Source: CBDCME01 sp965218865 (GTDB lineage Bacteria; Pseudomonadota; Alphaproteobacteria; JAAXGF01). From it: 64,000 nt of DNA. The notes beneath the pieces are model-generated. The model was not told where the DNA came from, ran no database searches, and was given only the letters and a program-made list of their open reading frames with translations. Position 1 is the first letter of the stretch. Each line of letters opens with the position of its first letter. Position numbers and translations under genes: made by a program. Where the stretch lies: contig CBDCME010000073.1 in assembly GCA_965218865.1 (NCBI GenBank), positions 558,001 through 622,000 of the forward strand, in the 5' to 3' direction. Shown here in pieces: positions 9,026 to 17,055 of this stretch.

Positions 9026-9531
9026 CGGTCCGCGCCCTCGACGGCGGCGCGCAGCGCGGCGGCGACGCCGCCCGAGAGGCCCAGCTTGCGGGCTTCCGAC
9101 GCCGCCGCCTCGGCCGCCTCCCTGAGTATCTGGCGTCGCTCGCGGCGGATCGAGACCGACGCTCGCGCGACTTCGGCAAGGGCGCGGGCCGCCGACGCGG
9201 CTCGTTTCATATCGCCCTGTTCGGCGGCCAAGAGCAGATTGTAGATTTCCTCCTGGACCATCCGCAGGGAGGCGTCCGCCATGGCGGCGGTGTTGTCCGG
9301 AGAGGCGGCGACCAGCGCCTCGGCCGATTCCGTGGCGTGGCGTATCCTCTCGATCCGCCTTTCCAGATGGCTGCCGTAGTCGTGCAGCGCCGACTTGCCG
9401 ATCTCGTGGCCCTTCCCGCGAAGCCATTCCGCCAGATCGGCGTAGCCCGAGAACGCGCCCTCGATCAGCTTGCGGTCGAGTTCGCGCCGCACATCGGGAG
9501 GCAGCAATGCCACTTTCTTCCGCCGCGGCAT
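9022..9531 (-). CDS. DUF3486-family phage protein (Mu gp27-like, probable small terminase)
   Basis: A 169-residue protein starting MPRRKKVALLPPDVRRELD, with a helix-turn-helix-like N-terminus (GYADLAEWLRGKGHEIGKS) and a long helical C-terminus. The position directly before the large terminase and the MPRRKK...LPP start are typical of Mu gp27/DUF3486, thought to act as the small terminase. ATG 9531 overlaps the upstream stop (TGATG) and its own stop overlaps the terminase GTG. Intact. Confidence 0.8.
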   Translation of the reverse strand: MPRRKKVALLPPDVRRELDRKLIEGAFSGYADLAEWLRGKGHEIGKSALHDYGSHLERRIERIRHATESAEALVAASPDNTAAMADASLRMVQEEIYNLLLAAEQGDMKRAASAARALAEVARASVSIRRERRQILREAAEAAASEARKLGLSGGVAAALRAAVEGADR

Positions 9532-9858
9532 CAGCCCTCCGGCGCGGGCCTGGGCGGGCGGCGGATGCCGGGCTCGCACGGAACCTGATAGTCGGCGACG
9601 TCGTAGCCGTGGCGGGTCAGCGCCGCCCGCCAGGGATCGACCTCCGAGCGCTCGACCGTGATCAGCTTCCGCGATTCCAGATAGGGCGAGCTGATCGCGG
9701 ATCCAGCGCTCGGTGACGCCGATATAACCGGCCACCAGCACGTCGCGGATCATGCGCTCGGTGGCGCCGAGATGGCCGCCGACCCTGAGCGTGCGCAAGA
9801 TATCCCAGCGCGCTCCGGGCAGCATCGCCTCGTCGATCAGGGGGTGATTACCGGCCAT
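9531..9858 (-). pseudogene. Mu gp26-like winged-helix protein, frameshifted
   Basis: The start is taken as ATG 9858 (GGAG 5 bases upstream); ATG 9867 is possible. The first part (PGARWDILRTLRVGGHLGAT, then YIGVTERWIRDQL) looks like a small winged-helix protein. An extra base in a GGG run at 9684-9686 (plus strand) breaks the frame. The other frame continues naturally (YLESRKLITVERSEVDPWRA, then LTRHGYDVADYQVPCEPGIR) to the stop overlapping the gp27 start. In Mu-like phages a small gene of this kind sits just before the terminase pair. Confidence 0.75.
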
Positions 9859-10205
9859 CGTCTCCATCCTTTCGGTTCCGCGCCCCGGGCTCGGGTGCGC
9901 TCGTCCAGCCGTGCCAGCATGCGCGTGTGGTCCTCCAGCATGCCGATCACCCGCGAGGTCGTCGGCACCCAGTCGTCGCGCGAGATGTAATGTTCGGCGA
10001 CGTGCAGCCTGAGCGCCGCGAGATCGCGACCGAGTCCATCGACGCGCGCCGATGTGTCCCGCCCGGCCGCGCCGGTATCCTTTGCCTCGACCACCGCGAG
10101 ACGGGCCTCGTTCTTGCGAACCCGGACGAACAGGCCGACAACAGCGGTGACGCAAGCGCCGACGACGGCGCGCCCGAACCACATCAGGACGTCGTCGGTG
10201 GCCAC
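9837..10205 (-). CDS. DUF2730-like phage membrane/coiled-coil protein (Mu gp25-like position)
   Basis: About 122 residues from GTG 10205 with GAGGAG upstream. One membrane segment (WFGRAVVGACVTAVVGLFV) is followed by a helical cytoplasmic or periplasmic stretch (EARLAVVEAKD through LEDHTRMLARLDERTR). Small single-helix proteins of this type occupy the same place between lysis and terminase genes in Mu-like phages. The 3' end overlaps the next gene by about 20 bases. The family name is tentative. Confidence 0.6.
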   Translation of the reverse strand: MATDDVLMWFGRAVVGACVTAVVGLFVRVRKNEARLAVVEAKDTGAAGRDTSARVDGLGRDLAALRLHVAEHYISRDDWVPTTSRVIGMLEDHTRMLARLDERTRARGAEPKGWRRWPVITP

Positions 10206-10219
10206 TTCGCCAATGCTCC

Positions 10220-10813
10220 TCAGCCGATCTTCGGCGGCGCGGCGCGGTTGCGGTCGCCGTACCACCAGACGAAGGCGGTGGTGAACAGGTAGAGAATGGT
10301 ATTGACGATCAACTGGACGGTGATCAGCGCCTGTCCGCCGTCGAAGGTCACGTTCAGCGTCTCCAGCAGCGCCTGCATTTCCCAGTAGATCATGGTCACC
10401 AGGATCGCCATGTAGACCGTCAGGCCGGGCCGCATGAGGCCGCGGAAGAAGTCGAGGGCGAACATCAGGAACGAGACGATCTCGTGGACCCGCCTGCCGA
10501 TGAACGTATCCGGGAAGGTCATCCCTTCCGAGAAGCGCTTGGGCTCCATCTTGTAGGATTGGGCATGCGCCACACCGGCTGTCCTGTCGGCGCTTTCCTG
10601 GCGCTGGATGTCGGCGACGGCGATGGCGTTGTCGGTGCTCCATCTTCATCATCGAGGCTTCGTGCGCCCGCTCGTCGGCCCCGCTCCTGGCGTCTTACCT
10701 CTGCCATCCTGGCTTCATGGCGGCTCTTCATCCAGGTTCCGACAAGCCCGGTGATGCCGCCGAGGAATGCCCGAGATGGCGCCGCCGCCAATCAGGTCCA
10801 ATAGGAATCCCAT
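10220..10813 (-). pseudogene. Phage membrane protein (holin-like), three single-base insertions
   Basis: A frame begins at ATG 10813 (MGFLLDLIGGGAISGI), continues in a second frame (LGGITGLVGTWMKSRHEARM), a third (ADERAHEASMMKMEH) and then DNAIAVADIQRQESADRTAG, ending with membrane segments (LTVYMAILVTMIYWEM, IVNTILYLFTTAFVWWYGD). Each break is repaired by removing one base: near 10766-10767, 10679-10682 and 10634-10635. With these corrected it reads as one continuous protein of about 195 residues, a type often found in lysis regions of Mu-like phages. A holin role is inference. The last piece alone (10220-10573) stays open. Confidence 0.7.
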
Positions 10814-11266
10814 CACGCGATCTCCAATTCGAAGGGCTTACGGCCCATCGCGTTCTGAAACTCGGTCACCGCCGGCCGCGACACGAGGATGGCCCTCTGG
10901 CCGTGCAGCGCGCCGAACTTGCGGCCGAGGGCGATGCAGCCGTAGAGATGGCTCTTAAAACCCATCGCCCGGTCGGCCCATGAGATTGGCCGGGTGAATG
11001 CGGATTCCCGAGCGGCCCTCGGCATTGGTCACCAGAAACATGTTGCGCTTGAAGGCGGGCGAGAAGTTCCAGACCACGCGATAGGTTCCCGCCGGTATGC
11101 ACGAGACGTTCGGTGCGTTGCCGCGGTCCGGCAACTCGCCCGTGAACACCGAGCGCCCGTCAAAGTATATTTGCCCGAAGGTCCCATGCGGCCCCGTTTC
11201 CTGGCGTTCGAGCACGGCCCGGCCGCCGCCGGACGGCGGACCCTTCGAGGCTGGCCGGGGGTCCAT
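10813..11266 (-). pseudogene. DUF5675-family protein, frameshifted
   Basis: From ATG 11266, the stretch AVLERQETGPHGTFGQIYFD, then CIPAGTYRV, then GIRIHPANLMG is typical of DUF5675, a small fold found in phage lysis or baseplate regions. An extra base in the A4 run at 10957-10960 (plus strand) ends the frame early. The other frame gives the rest (KSHLYGCIALGRKFGALHGQ ... FQNAMGRKPFELEIA) to the stop at 10813, which overlaps the next ATG. The exact biochemical role of the family is not established. Confidence 0.78.
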
Positions 11267-11271
11267 TCCGA

Positions 11272-11412
11272 TCAGGCGCCGAAAGCCGCTCCCACGGCGA
11301 AGCCGGCCGCGAACAGCCCAGCGGCCAGGCCAATCAGGAACAGCGCCGTCCACGGCTTGTTTGCGAGAACAAAGAGCAGCGAATCGGCTTGGCGTTCGAG
11401 TTTCTTTTCCAT
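11272..11412 (-). CDS. Small single-helix membrane protein of the lysis region
   Basis: A 46-residue protein: MEKKLERQADSLLFVLANK, then a hydrophobic Gly/Ala-rich helix (ALFLIGLAAGLFAAGFAVGA). GGAG sits 7 bases before ATG 11412. It lies between Mor and the DUF5675 gene, where Mu-like phages keep lysis genes, so a holin or antiholin is possible. No family was recognised. Confidence 0.55.
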   Translation of the reverse strand: MEKKLERQADSLLFVLANKPWTALFLIGLAAGLFAAGFAVGAAFGA

Positions 11413-11576
11413 GAGCTTTCTCCTCGGGAACGGGTATGGCCAGTCCGCGGGCGTTCCCGAAACCCGCGGGCCGGCGAGCGCCCGGCAATCGTGCCTCCGG
11501 CGCCGGACATGGCGCATTTAACCCGATCGGGGCGCCCGTTTGCAGCGGACCATGGTCCGCCCCTTCGGGCGCTTTC

Positions 11577-11918
11577 TCAGGGAGCGCCTTTCCGGTAACG
11601 CCGGGCGGTGCGCCGGGAAATGTTGAGCTTCCGCGCGATCTCGGGTGTGGTGAGGCCGATGGCGGTGAGATGCGCCGCCACCGCCTTGCGGGCAAGCGGT
11701 ATCTCGACCGTCCCGGCGCCGCAGCGCCGGGCGATGGCCCGGGCAGTCTCGAGGCTGACGAGTTCGGCTAGGGGATGGCCGGGGCCGATATGGGCGGGAT
11801 GGGGCACGTGGAGCGGATCGCCCCCGAAGCGAAGCGCGACCTCGACCGCCGCCCCCCGGCCCGCGGCCTCGGCGATCTCGGCGAGGATGCCCGGGAGCGG
11901 CGGGGCCGGGCCCGTCAC
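11577..11918 (-). CDS. mor: Mor-like middle-operon transcription activator
   Basis: About 113 residues from a GTG that overlaps the methyltransferase stop (GTGA). The dimerisation part (ILAEIAEAAGRGAAVEVALR ... LHVPHPAHIGPGHPLAELV) and the C-terminal helix-turn-helix (IGLTTPEIARKLNISRRTAR) fit the Mor/C family, which switches on middle and late transcription in Mu by recruiting RNA polymerase. It stands at the junction of the early genes and the lysis/head genes, as in Mu. Intact. Confidence 0.8.
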   Translation of the reverse strand: MTGPAPPLPGILAEIAEAAGRGAAVEVALRFGGDPLHVPHPAHIGPGHPLAELVSLETARAIARRCGAGTVEIPLARKAVAAHLTAIGLTTPEIARKLNISRRTARRYRKGAP

Positions 11919-12664
11919 GCCGCCCCGAGCGGCAGGGGTTTCTGCTCCGGCGGCGGCAGAAAAGGCAGGGGCGGTTCGGAAGCGGCGGCAGCGACGCGCT
12001 CGCGCGCCATGCGGTAATAAACGGGATCGGTCTCGATGCCGATGAAGCGTCTCCCGAGCTTGAGGCACGCCACCCCGGTCGCGCCCGACCCCATGAACGG
12101 GTCGCACACCAGGTCGCCGGGGCGTGTATAAAGCGCCACCAATTCCATCATCAGCGCCAGCGGCTTGGCGCAGGGATGGCCTCCTTTCTCGGTCGGGTGG
12201 GTGAACACGCCGCGCCGGCCGCCGCCGTTCCAATGCCGGTGGCCGCTCCCGCACCAGGCGGTGGCGATGCACTCGAAGCCACGCGCCGCCCCCTGACCGT
12301 TGAAGCGCGGCGCCGCGTCGGGCTTGATCCAGCACAGGGTGGTGTCCCAGCGGGCGCCCGCCGCTTGCAACACATCACGCCAAGCGCGCACCCCCTCGGC
12401 GAGGGTGAACACCACCGCCCAGCCACGGGCGCACGATACGATCTTCACAGCCGCCTCGGAGCGGATCGCGTCGATGCCCTCGAAGTCCGGCCCCCGGGGC
12501 GGCGCCCGCCCGTCGGTGCGCTCGATGCGCCCGGCCGCCTGGTGCAGCGCCGCCTCGTAGGGCGGGTCGGCGATGACGTGATCCACGTTTCCAATCATCG
12601 GTAGGATGTCGAGACAATCGCCGGGATGGAGCGTGGCATCGCCGAAGGTCTCGGCGGCCTCCAT
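11915..12664 (-). CDS. Phage DNA adenine/cytosine-N4 methyltransferase
   Basis: About 250 residues. The catalytic DPPY motif (HVIADPPYEAAL) comes first and the AdoMet-binding motif (LVCDPFMGSGATGVACLKLG) last, the beta-class order, with a target-recognition region between them. ATG 12664 is the first ATG after the preceding gene. Such solitary methyltransferases protect phage DNA from host restriction. No partner endonuclease is nearby. It is intact and in the early operon, coupled to mor. Target base and sequence cannot be told from the sequence. Confidence 0.85.
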   Translation of the reverse strand: MEAAETFGDATLHPGDCLDILPMIGNVDHVIADPPYEAALHQAAGRIERTDGRAPPRGPDFEGIDAIRSEAAVKIVSCARGWAVVFTLAEGVRAWRDVLQAAGARWDTTLCWIKPDAAPRFNGQGAARGFECIATAWCGSGHRHWNGGGRRGVFTHPTEKGGHPCAKPLALMMELVALYTRPGDLVCDPFMGSGATGVACLKLGRRFIGIETDPVYYRMARERVAAAASEPPLPFLPPPEQKPLPLGAA

Positions 12665-12678
12665 GATAGCGCCGGCTG

Positions 12679-12855
12679 TCAAATCAGCCCCTTCTCGAGC
12701 GCCAGCCATTCCGGCATCGCGAACGCGCCGTCGCCGTTGTCCTGGACCAGGGATTTCGGAACCCACACGGGATTGTCGCCTTCATGATCCAGCAGGAACG
12801 CGCCATCGGTCTCGTGGCGTAAAACCGCCTCGATATCGATGAGATCGGAGTTCAT
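12679..12855 (-). CDS. Small conserved phage protein (58 aa)
   Basis: MNSDLIDIEAVLRHETDGAF at the start and GAFAMPEWLALEKGLI at the end, with VWVPKSL between; ATG 12855 overlaps the gemA stop (ATGA). Short acidic proteins with the same 'VWxPKS ... MPEWLA.EKGLI' pattern are common in Mu-like and other phages of Proteobacteria. No function is known to me. Confidence 0.65.
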   Translation of the reverse strand: MNSDLIDIEAVLRHETDGAFLLDHEGDNPVWVPKSLVQDNGDGAFAMPEWLALEKGLI

Positions 12856-13547
12856 GGCGCGGACGCAGCCCTGGCCCGGCGGATACGGCCTCCGAAATGA
12901 CGGATCAGATTGCCGGCCTGGCGGCCGTCGAGATGGGTGTGGCATATGGTCCGCCGGATGCCCGCGTGGCGCGCGGCGTAGGCCGAGAGCGCGCCGGGAT
13001 CATCGATGCGCACCACCCCGAGGCGGGCCAGGATGCGCCACTGCGCCTCCAGCACCCGGGCGCGGGGATTGTCGATCGGTTTTCCCTCCGGCCCGGCGTA
13101 AGGTGACCAGTCCACCCCCGCCTCGCGGGCAAGCCAGGCCTTCAGCCCCTCGATGGTCTTGTTGGAATCGAGCGGAGACCGCGCCCACTTGGCAGCGTCG
13201 ATCCCGGTCTGGCGCTTGACGAAGGAGATCAGCCCGGCCTCGTTTGGCGTGTCCGTCACGCCGAGGTGCCAGGCCGACATCCACAACGCCCACAACTTGC
13301 CCCGGTGGGGGCCGTCCGGCAGCCGGTCGCCGCGGTCGCTCCCGCGGCGCCTGCGCGGGCGGAAGCCGATGCGCTTGAGTTCGGCGATCACCCGTTCGAG
13401 CTCGGCCGACGTCATGGCGGCGCAAGACGATTTGCCGGTGAGGCGCGCCTGCATCGCCCGGCGGCCTTCCTCGTCGAGGCCCAGTTCCCTGGCGCCGACG
13501 TGGGCGATCTTGATCAGCCTGGTGCGGGAAGGGTCGGCGGCGTTCAT
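12852..13547 (-). CDS. gemA: GemA-like phage regulatory protein (DUF1018)
   Basis: About 231 residues from ATG 13547, which overlaps the upstream stop (ATGA). Family features are TRLIKIAHVGARELGLDEEG near the start, KSSCAAMTSAELERVI, then the segment LWALWMSAWHLGVTDTPNEA and FVKRQTGIDAAKWA. In Mu, GemA (gp16) alters host gene expression and DNA supercoiling. It is part of the tightly coupled early operon from MuB to the methyltransferase. Intact; longer in-frame starts overlap neighbouring genes and were not used. Confidence 0.85.
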   Translation of the reverse strand: MNAADPSRTRLIKIAHVGARELGLDEEGRRAMQARLTGKSSCAAMTSAELERVIAELKRIGFRPRRRRGSDRGDRLPDGPHRGKLWALWMSAWHLGVTDTPNEAGLISFVKRQTGIDAAKWARSPLDSNKTIEGLKAWLAREAGVDWSPYAGPEGKPIDNPRARVLEAQWRILARLGVVRIDDPGALSAYAARHAGIRRTICHTHLDGRQAGNLIRHFGGRIRRARAASAP

Positions 13548-13759
13548 CGCTCCCGGCATTGTTTTTCCTCGCCGATCGCCGCGCCGAGTATCGCATCGGC
13601 CGCCGCGCGGGCGCACGCCGGACAGCGGGGCGGCGGACCGCCGCCGGCCGAGGCGGCTTCGTCGTCGCCGAGGGGACGCAGCCTCGCGCCGCAGCCGGAG
13701 CAGACGATCCACACGCGCCCGCCGGAGACCAGCCAGCCGATATGTTGGACTCCGCTCAT
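13544..13759 (-). CDS. Small zinc-ribbon phage protein
   Basis: A 71-residue protein with two CxxC knuckles, CSGCGARLRP and PRCPACARAA, a probable zinc ribbon. ATG 13759 overlaps the previous stop (ATGA) and its stop overlaps gemA. It is read in a frame that extends far upstream, but only this segment has coding character. Function unknown; it is part of the early operon. Confidence 0.6.
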   Translation of the reverse strand: MSGVQHIGWLVSGGRVWIVCSGCGARLRPLGDDEAASAGGGPPPRCPACARAAADAILGAAIGEEKQCRER

Positions 13760-14292
13760 TCCGATTCGCCGTCCTCGAGCAGGGCGTCGACCAGCTTGTC
13801 GAGGTCGTCGGGGGCCGTGGCGATCACCACCTCGTCGTCCACGTCCACGATGCGGACGCCGACCGAGGCCAACTCGCGCCCACCCAAGCGCCTGAGCGCC
13901 CCCAGGTTGAGGCTCTCGCGCACCCGGACCAGCTCGTCCTCGCGCTCGAGCATCCGTTCCCGGATGCGGGCGATGGCGCGCGCCTCGTCGGCGCATTCCA
14001 CCCGCCCGGGCATCTTCCGGTATCCCACCTTGACACCCTCGAGCGAGCGCGTGCGCGGCTTCCCGAACAGATGGGGAGCGGCCTCTACGGTCTCGCGCAA
14101 GGCGTCGCGGGTGGCCGAGACGTCGGCCACCCGGGCCTTCAGCCCGCGCAGCCTGGCCCGCACCGCCTTGCGCCGCAGTTCGCGTATCTCCTCGCTCACC
14201 TCCGCCAGGCGCTCGCGCGCCGCCGCGTAGGTCCGGCACAAATCGCCGATCTCCGCCAGGGTCGGCCCGTTATCGGTTGCCACCGCCATCAT
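13756..14292 (-). CDS. Gam-like phage protein (tentative)
   Basis: A 178-residue, highly charged, mostly helical protein with coiled-coil character (ARERLAEVSEEIRELRRKAV) and a C-terminal domain (SLNLGALRRLGGRELASVGV, then VRIVDVDDEVVIAT). Length and gene order between MuB and GemA match the Mu host-nuclease inhibitor Gam, which binds and shields DNA ends. The similarity is in layout rather than clear motifs, so the name is tentative. GGAGG precedes the ATG pair at 14292. Confidence 0.5.
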   Translation of the reverse strand: MMAVATDNGPTLAEIGDLCRTYAAARERLAEVSEEIRELRRKAVRARLRGLKARVADVSATRDALRETVEAAPHLFGKPRTRSLEGVKVGYRKMPGRVECADEARAIARIRERMLEREDELVRVRESLNLGALRRLGGRELASVGVRIVDVDDEVVIATAPDDLDKLVDALLEDGESE

Positions 14293-14310
14293 CTCATCCT
14301 CCCTCCTCGG

Positions 14311-14541
14311 TCAGCATCGGTCACGGCCCCGACGTGGCCCCTGCCGCATATCCGCGCATACGGTAACGCGCGTCACGAGAGCGCCCGCGAGGGCCATAAG
14401 CAGAGCGAATCGTTGATCGTCACCGTGATCTCTGTAACGATCGGCGATGGCTCGGATCATTTGACCGGGCATCTCCCTGCTCTCCATGATGGAGGCGACA
14501 AACTCCGATTCCGCTTGAAACAGTCCCGAGGACTCATGCAT
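14311..14541 (-). CDS. Hypothetical small phage protein (76 aa)
   Basis: An open frame from ATG 14541 (MHESSGLFQAESEFVASIME) with a helical middle part (RFALLMALAGALVTRVTV). It fills a gap in the operon and lies in the same direction as its neighbours, but the ribosome site is weak and no family is recognised. Confidence 0.4.
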   Translation of the reverse strand: MHESSGLFQAESEFVASIMESREMPGQMIRAIADRYRDHGDDQRFALLMALAGALVTRVTVCADMRQGPRRGRDRC

Positions 14542-14608
14542 GGCTGCGTTTGCTCATGACTGCCCGCACCGCGGAACCCGGCGTGTGCTTGGCCATCGTG
14601 TGAGCGCC

Positions 14609-14884
14609 TTAAAGCCCAGGGGGCTCGCGATCCAGCATGGGGCCTCCGGTCTTGCCCGCCACCTTCCGTCGGGCAGAGTTCGGCAAAAGCAATTCGGGGG
14701 CATCAACGGCAACCACTCGCTCCATGTCGAACCATTCACCAGACTGCTTTTTCCCGTCGGTGCCACAGCGCGGCATGAGCAAGACCTGATCGCAGCCCGT
14801 CCAATAGCTGCAAACCGCCATGACCCGGCCCTCGAAGCCGGTCACGACGTCCCTAGCGAGCATTCCGTTTTCGATATTAGACAT
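14609..14884 (-). CDS. Hypothetical phage protein (91 aa)
   Basis: MSNIENGMLARDVVTGFEGR starts at 14884 with AAGGA upstream. The pattern (gene start, Gly-rich turn, SYWTGCDQVLLMPRCGTDGK, EWFDMERVVAV) looks like a small beta-barrel 'translation-initiation-like' fold seen in several phage proteins. Two Cys lie in the middle. Function unknown. It sits 29 bases after the exported winged-helix gene. Confidence 0.55.
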   Translation of the reverse strand: MSNIENGMLARDVVTGFEGRVMAVCSYWTGCDQVLLMPRCGTDGKKQSGEWFDMERVVAVDAPELLLPNSARRKVAGKTGGPMLDREPPGL

Positions 14885-14913
14885 TCGTCATCCTTTCTAT
14901 CGGCGACCATCGG

Positions 14914-15393
14914 TCATTGTTTCACCCCGCATTCGCCGAGTCCGGCGCACCAGCGCTCGGCCCACTCGCGCAATTTCTTCGCCGCTTCGGCGTCGTAGGG
15001 CATCAAAAGGCCGGGGCCACCCGGCGCGATCAGGTTCCGATGCATGAGTTCCTGGGCCGCCCTCTTGACGCGCCCGGGGCCCAGCCCGGTCGCCCTGGTA
15101 AGAGAATCGAGGGAGAAATTCCCGTAGCCAATTCGGCAGGCGACGGCGCGCCTGGCCGGGTCGGCGTTGACGAACAGCCAGTCGTCGGTGTAGGCGATCA
15201 CTGCGGCGAACTTGGCCAGCTCGGCCTCGGCGGCGTCCTTCCAATGGGCTGGGGCCGGCGCGGCGCAAAAGGCGAACGACAGGCCGGCGGCGAATGACGC
15301 GGCAACGGCCAGGGGAAGGCGACGCCGGGTCGCCGTCCGGCCACGAATGGCGCCCGAGCGCGCGAGGCGGGGAATCATGCCGCCGGCGGTCAT
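14914..15393 (-). CDS. Exported winged-helix-like protein with three Cys, carried by the prophage
   Basis: 159 residues from ATG 15393 (overlaps the upstream stop, ATGA) or 145 from the second Met. After a basic start there is a hydrophobic signal-like segment (LPLAVAASFAAGLSFAFCAA) ending in APAPAH. Residues 80-130 (ACRIGYGNFSLDSLTRATGL, GRVKRAAQELMHRNLI) form a winged-helix-like fold and the end is WAERWCAGLGECGV. It aligns with the host-type protein at 23395-24132: Cys86 with Cys58, Cys149-x5-Cys155 with Cys123-x5-Cys129, and both end the motif CGV. A DNA-binding-like fold behind a signal peptide is odd. It may be a cargo gene of the phage; role unknown. Confidence 0.7.
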   Translation of the reverse strand: MTAGGMIPRLARSGAIRGRTATRRRLPLAVAASFAAGLSFAFCAAPAPAHWKDAAEAELAKFAAVIAYTDDWLFVNADPARRAVACRIGYGNFSLDSLTRATGLGPGRVKRAAQELMHRNLIAPGGPGLLMPYDAEAAKKLREWAERWCAGLGECGVKQ

Positions 15394-15824
15394 GGGGCCA
15401 TCTCCGCGACTGCGTTCTCAAGCGCCTTGGTGCGCGCCAGAAGACCGTCGACGCGCGCGGCCTCGGCCCGGACCTCGGCACGCAGCGCCCGGCAGACGCC
15501 GCGCAGGGTATCGCCGTCCGATTCTCCGGACACGTTCGCACGAGAGATCAGCCCGCGGATGGCGGCGAGTTCGGCGGGGTCTTCGGCCATCCGCTTCTCG
15601 ACGGCCCGGACCGCGTATAGGACGGTGCTGTGTTCGCGCCCCCCGAAGGCGCGTCCGATCACGTTCAAGGAATGGGGCGTCAGACGCCAGGCCAGATACA
15701 TCGCCGCCTGGCGCGGCCGGGCCGCCTCGCGGCCCCGCCTGTCCGAGCGCATCTCGGCCACGTCGGCGCAGTAATGGGCGGCCACGAGGCGCTGGATCGC
15801 GGCGATGGAAATCCGCTCCGCCAT
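15390..15824 (-). CDS. DnaA domain IV-like DNA-binding phage protein
   Basis: 144 residues. RQAAMYLAWRLTPHSLNVIG followed by RAFGGREHSTVLYAVR is the DnaA C-terminal origin-binding signature, including the helix-turn-helix, and ISIAAIQRLVAAHYCADVAE matches the start of that domain. There is no AAA+ domain. The remaining C-terminus is a helical coiled coil (EVRAEAARVDGLLARTKALE). It lies two genes downstream of MuB in the early operon and overlaps both neighbours by 1-4 bases. It could compete with host DnaA for its boxes or act as a regulator; that is inference. Confidence 0.8.
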   Translation of the reverse strand: MAERISIAAIQRLVAAHYCADVAEMRSDRRGREAARPRQAAMYLAWRLTPHSLNVIGRAFGGREHSTVLYAVRAVEKRMAEDPAELAAIRGLISRANVSGESDGDTLRGVCRALRAEVRAEAARVDGLLARTKALENAVAEMAP

Positions 15825-16069
15825 CAGGCCGCGCTCCCCGGCCCGGGGTTCGGAAGCGTCCGGCGCCGGAACGGCAGCACGTTGGGGAGAGGCGATGGTG
15901 GAAGCCGTGAGGCCTCCGGAATTTCGCGCAACTCCAGTTCGCGGGCATCCTCGGCGGCCTGGCGAATGACGACGAGGACGTTGGCGAGGTATTCGGCGTC
16001 GAGCGAAACCCCCTTGCGCTCGTATCTTTCCAGCATTTCGGCCAGCGCTGCCAGGTCTTCGGAAATCAT
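15824..16069 (-). CDS. Hypothetical small phage protein (81 aa)
   Basis: MISEDLAALAEMLERYERKG starts at 16069; helical N-terminus, Pro-rich end (LPPSPLPNVLPFRRR). It is 16 bases after muB, and its stop overlaps the next ATG (TGATG), so it is part of the coupled early operon. No family recognised. Confidence 0.55.
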   Translation of the reverse strand: MISEDLAALAEMLERYERKGVSLDAEYLANVLVVIRQAAEDARELELREIPEASRLPPSPLPNVLPFRRRTLPNPGPGSAA

Positions 16070-16085
16070 GCCGCCCGATCCCCGC

Positions 16086-17054
16086 TCAGCATGACGCCTT
16101 GTCCTGGGAAGCCGCCGCGATGTCGCCGGCGGCGATCTCGACGCGTCCCTCGGCGCGGGCCAGCATCCAGGCGCGCATCAAAAGGCGCCTGAGCGCGTGC
16201 AGCCCGCCGGGGCCGCGGGCGGCGGCGCGGATCGATTTCATCTCTCCCTTGTCCGGACGGCGGCCGAGCACGCTCTCCGCCACGGCCGCCGCATCCCGGT
16301 CGCTCGCAGGCCTAAGCGGCATCCGAATCCCGATCCGGCCCGTGATCTGGCCGCAACGCGCGAGCGTGGCGGCGATCTCGTCGCCCCCGACCAGCGCCAG
16401 CCCGCAGCCGGCGCCGTCGGAGACGCAGCGCAGCTCGTCGAGCAGGGGCGCCGAAAGGTGATTGGCCTCGTCGATGGCCAGCAGCGCCCCGCGGTCCCTG
16501 AGCCGGTCGATCGCCGCCCGCTCCGCGGCGAGCGCGGAACGGTGGTCCGGCCCGGCGCCGCAGGCGTCGGCTACCCGGTACAACATGCCGGCGAGGGTCC
16601 CGACGGCCACTGTCATCGTGCATAAATGAAAACCGCTGCGCCCCTCGGCGTAGCGGCGCAACGCCCAAGTCTTGCCGGCGCCCGACCGCCCGTGGATCAG
16701 CACCACGTCTCCCGACGCCTGCGCGTGCGAGAGCACGGCATGGATTCCTCCGGTGACCTCGAGGCCGGCATGCCTGTCCAGGCCCGCCGGCGCGACGCTC
16801 AGCGCCTCGGCCTCGCGGCGGGAGCGGAGCCAGGCCCGCACCGCCGCCGTGGTCGCCGTGACATCGCCGTCGTAGGTCCCGGCCAGCCACCTCGACAGCC
16901 TGGCGCCCGAGATGCCGATCTCGCGCGCGGCGCGGGCGGCGCTCAGGCCGTGGGCCTCCATTTCGTATTCGCAATCGCCCGCCGCCTCGGCGCGCTCGAT
17001 CCCGACCCGGTCTCCCGCCGGTCCGGCGGGCTCGATGGGTACGATTTTTGCCAT
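16086..17054 (-). CDS. MuB-like AAA+ ATPase, target-DNA activator of transposition
   Basis: 322 residues. The N-terminal helix-turn-helix (LSAARAAREIGISGARLSRW) is followed by an AAA+ core with Walker A VVLIHGRSGAGKTWALRRYA and Walker B GALLAIDEANHLSAP. MuB binds target DNA, delivers it to MuA and prevents self-insertion. ATG 17054 has GGAGGA upstream and begins just 1 base after the MuA stop. The gene is intact while muA has been reduced to its last codons, so MuB has no partner here. Confidence 0.88.
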   Translation of the reverse strand: MAKIVPIEPAGPAGDRVGIERAEAAGDCEYEMEAHGLSAARAAREIGISGARLSRWLAGTYDGDVTATTAAVRAWLRSRREAEALSVAPAGLDRHAGLEVTGGIHAVLSHAQASGDVVLIHGRSGAGKTWALRRYAEGRSGFHLCTMTVAVGTLAGMLYRVADACGAGPDHRSALAAERAAIDRLRDRGALLAIDEANHLSAPLLDELRCVSDGAGCGLALVGGDEIAATLARCGQITGRIGIRMPLRPASDRDAAAVAESVLGRRPDKGEMKSIRAAARGPGGLHALRRLLMRAWMLARAEGRVEIAAGDIAAASQDKASC

Positions 17055-17055
17055 C

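Noticed and set aside
13153..14559. Plus-strand frame of about 470 codons across gemA and the Gam-like gene
   Set aside because: Runs against five tightly coupled genes; no recognisable protein.
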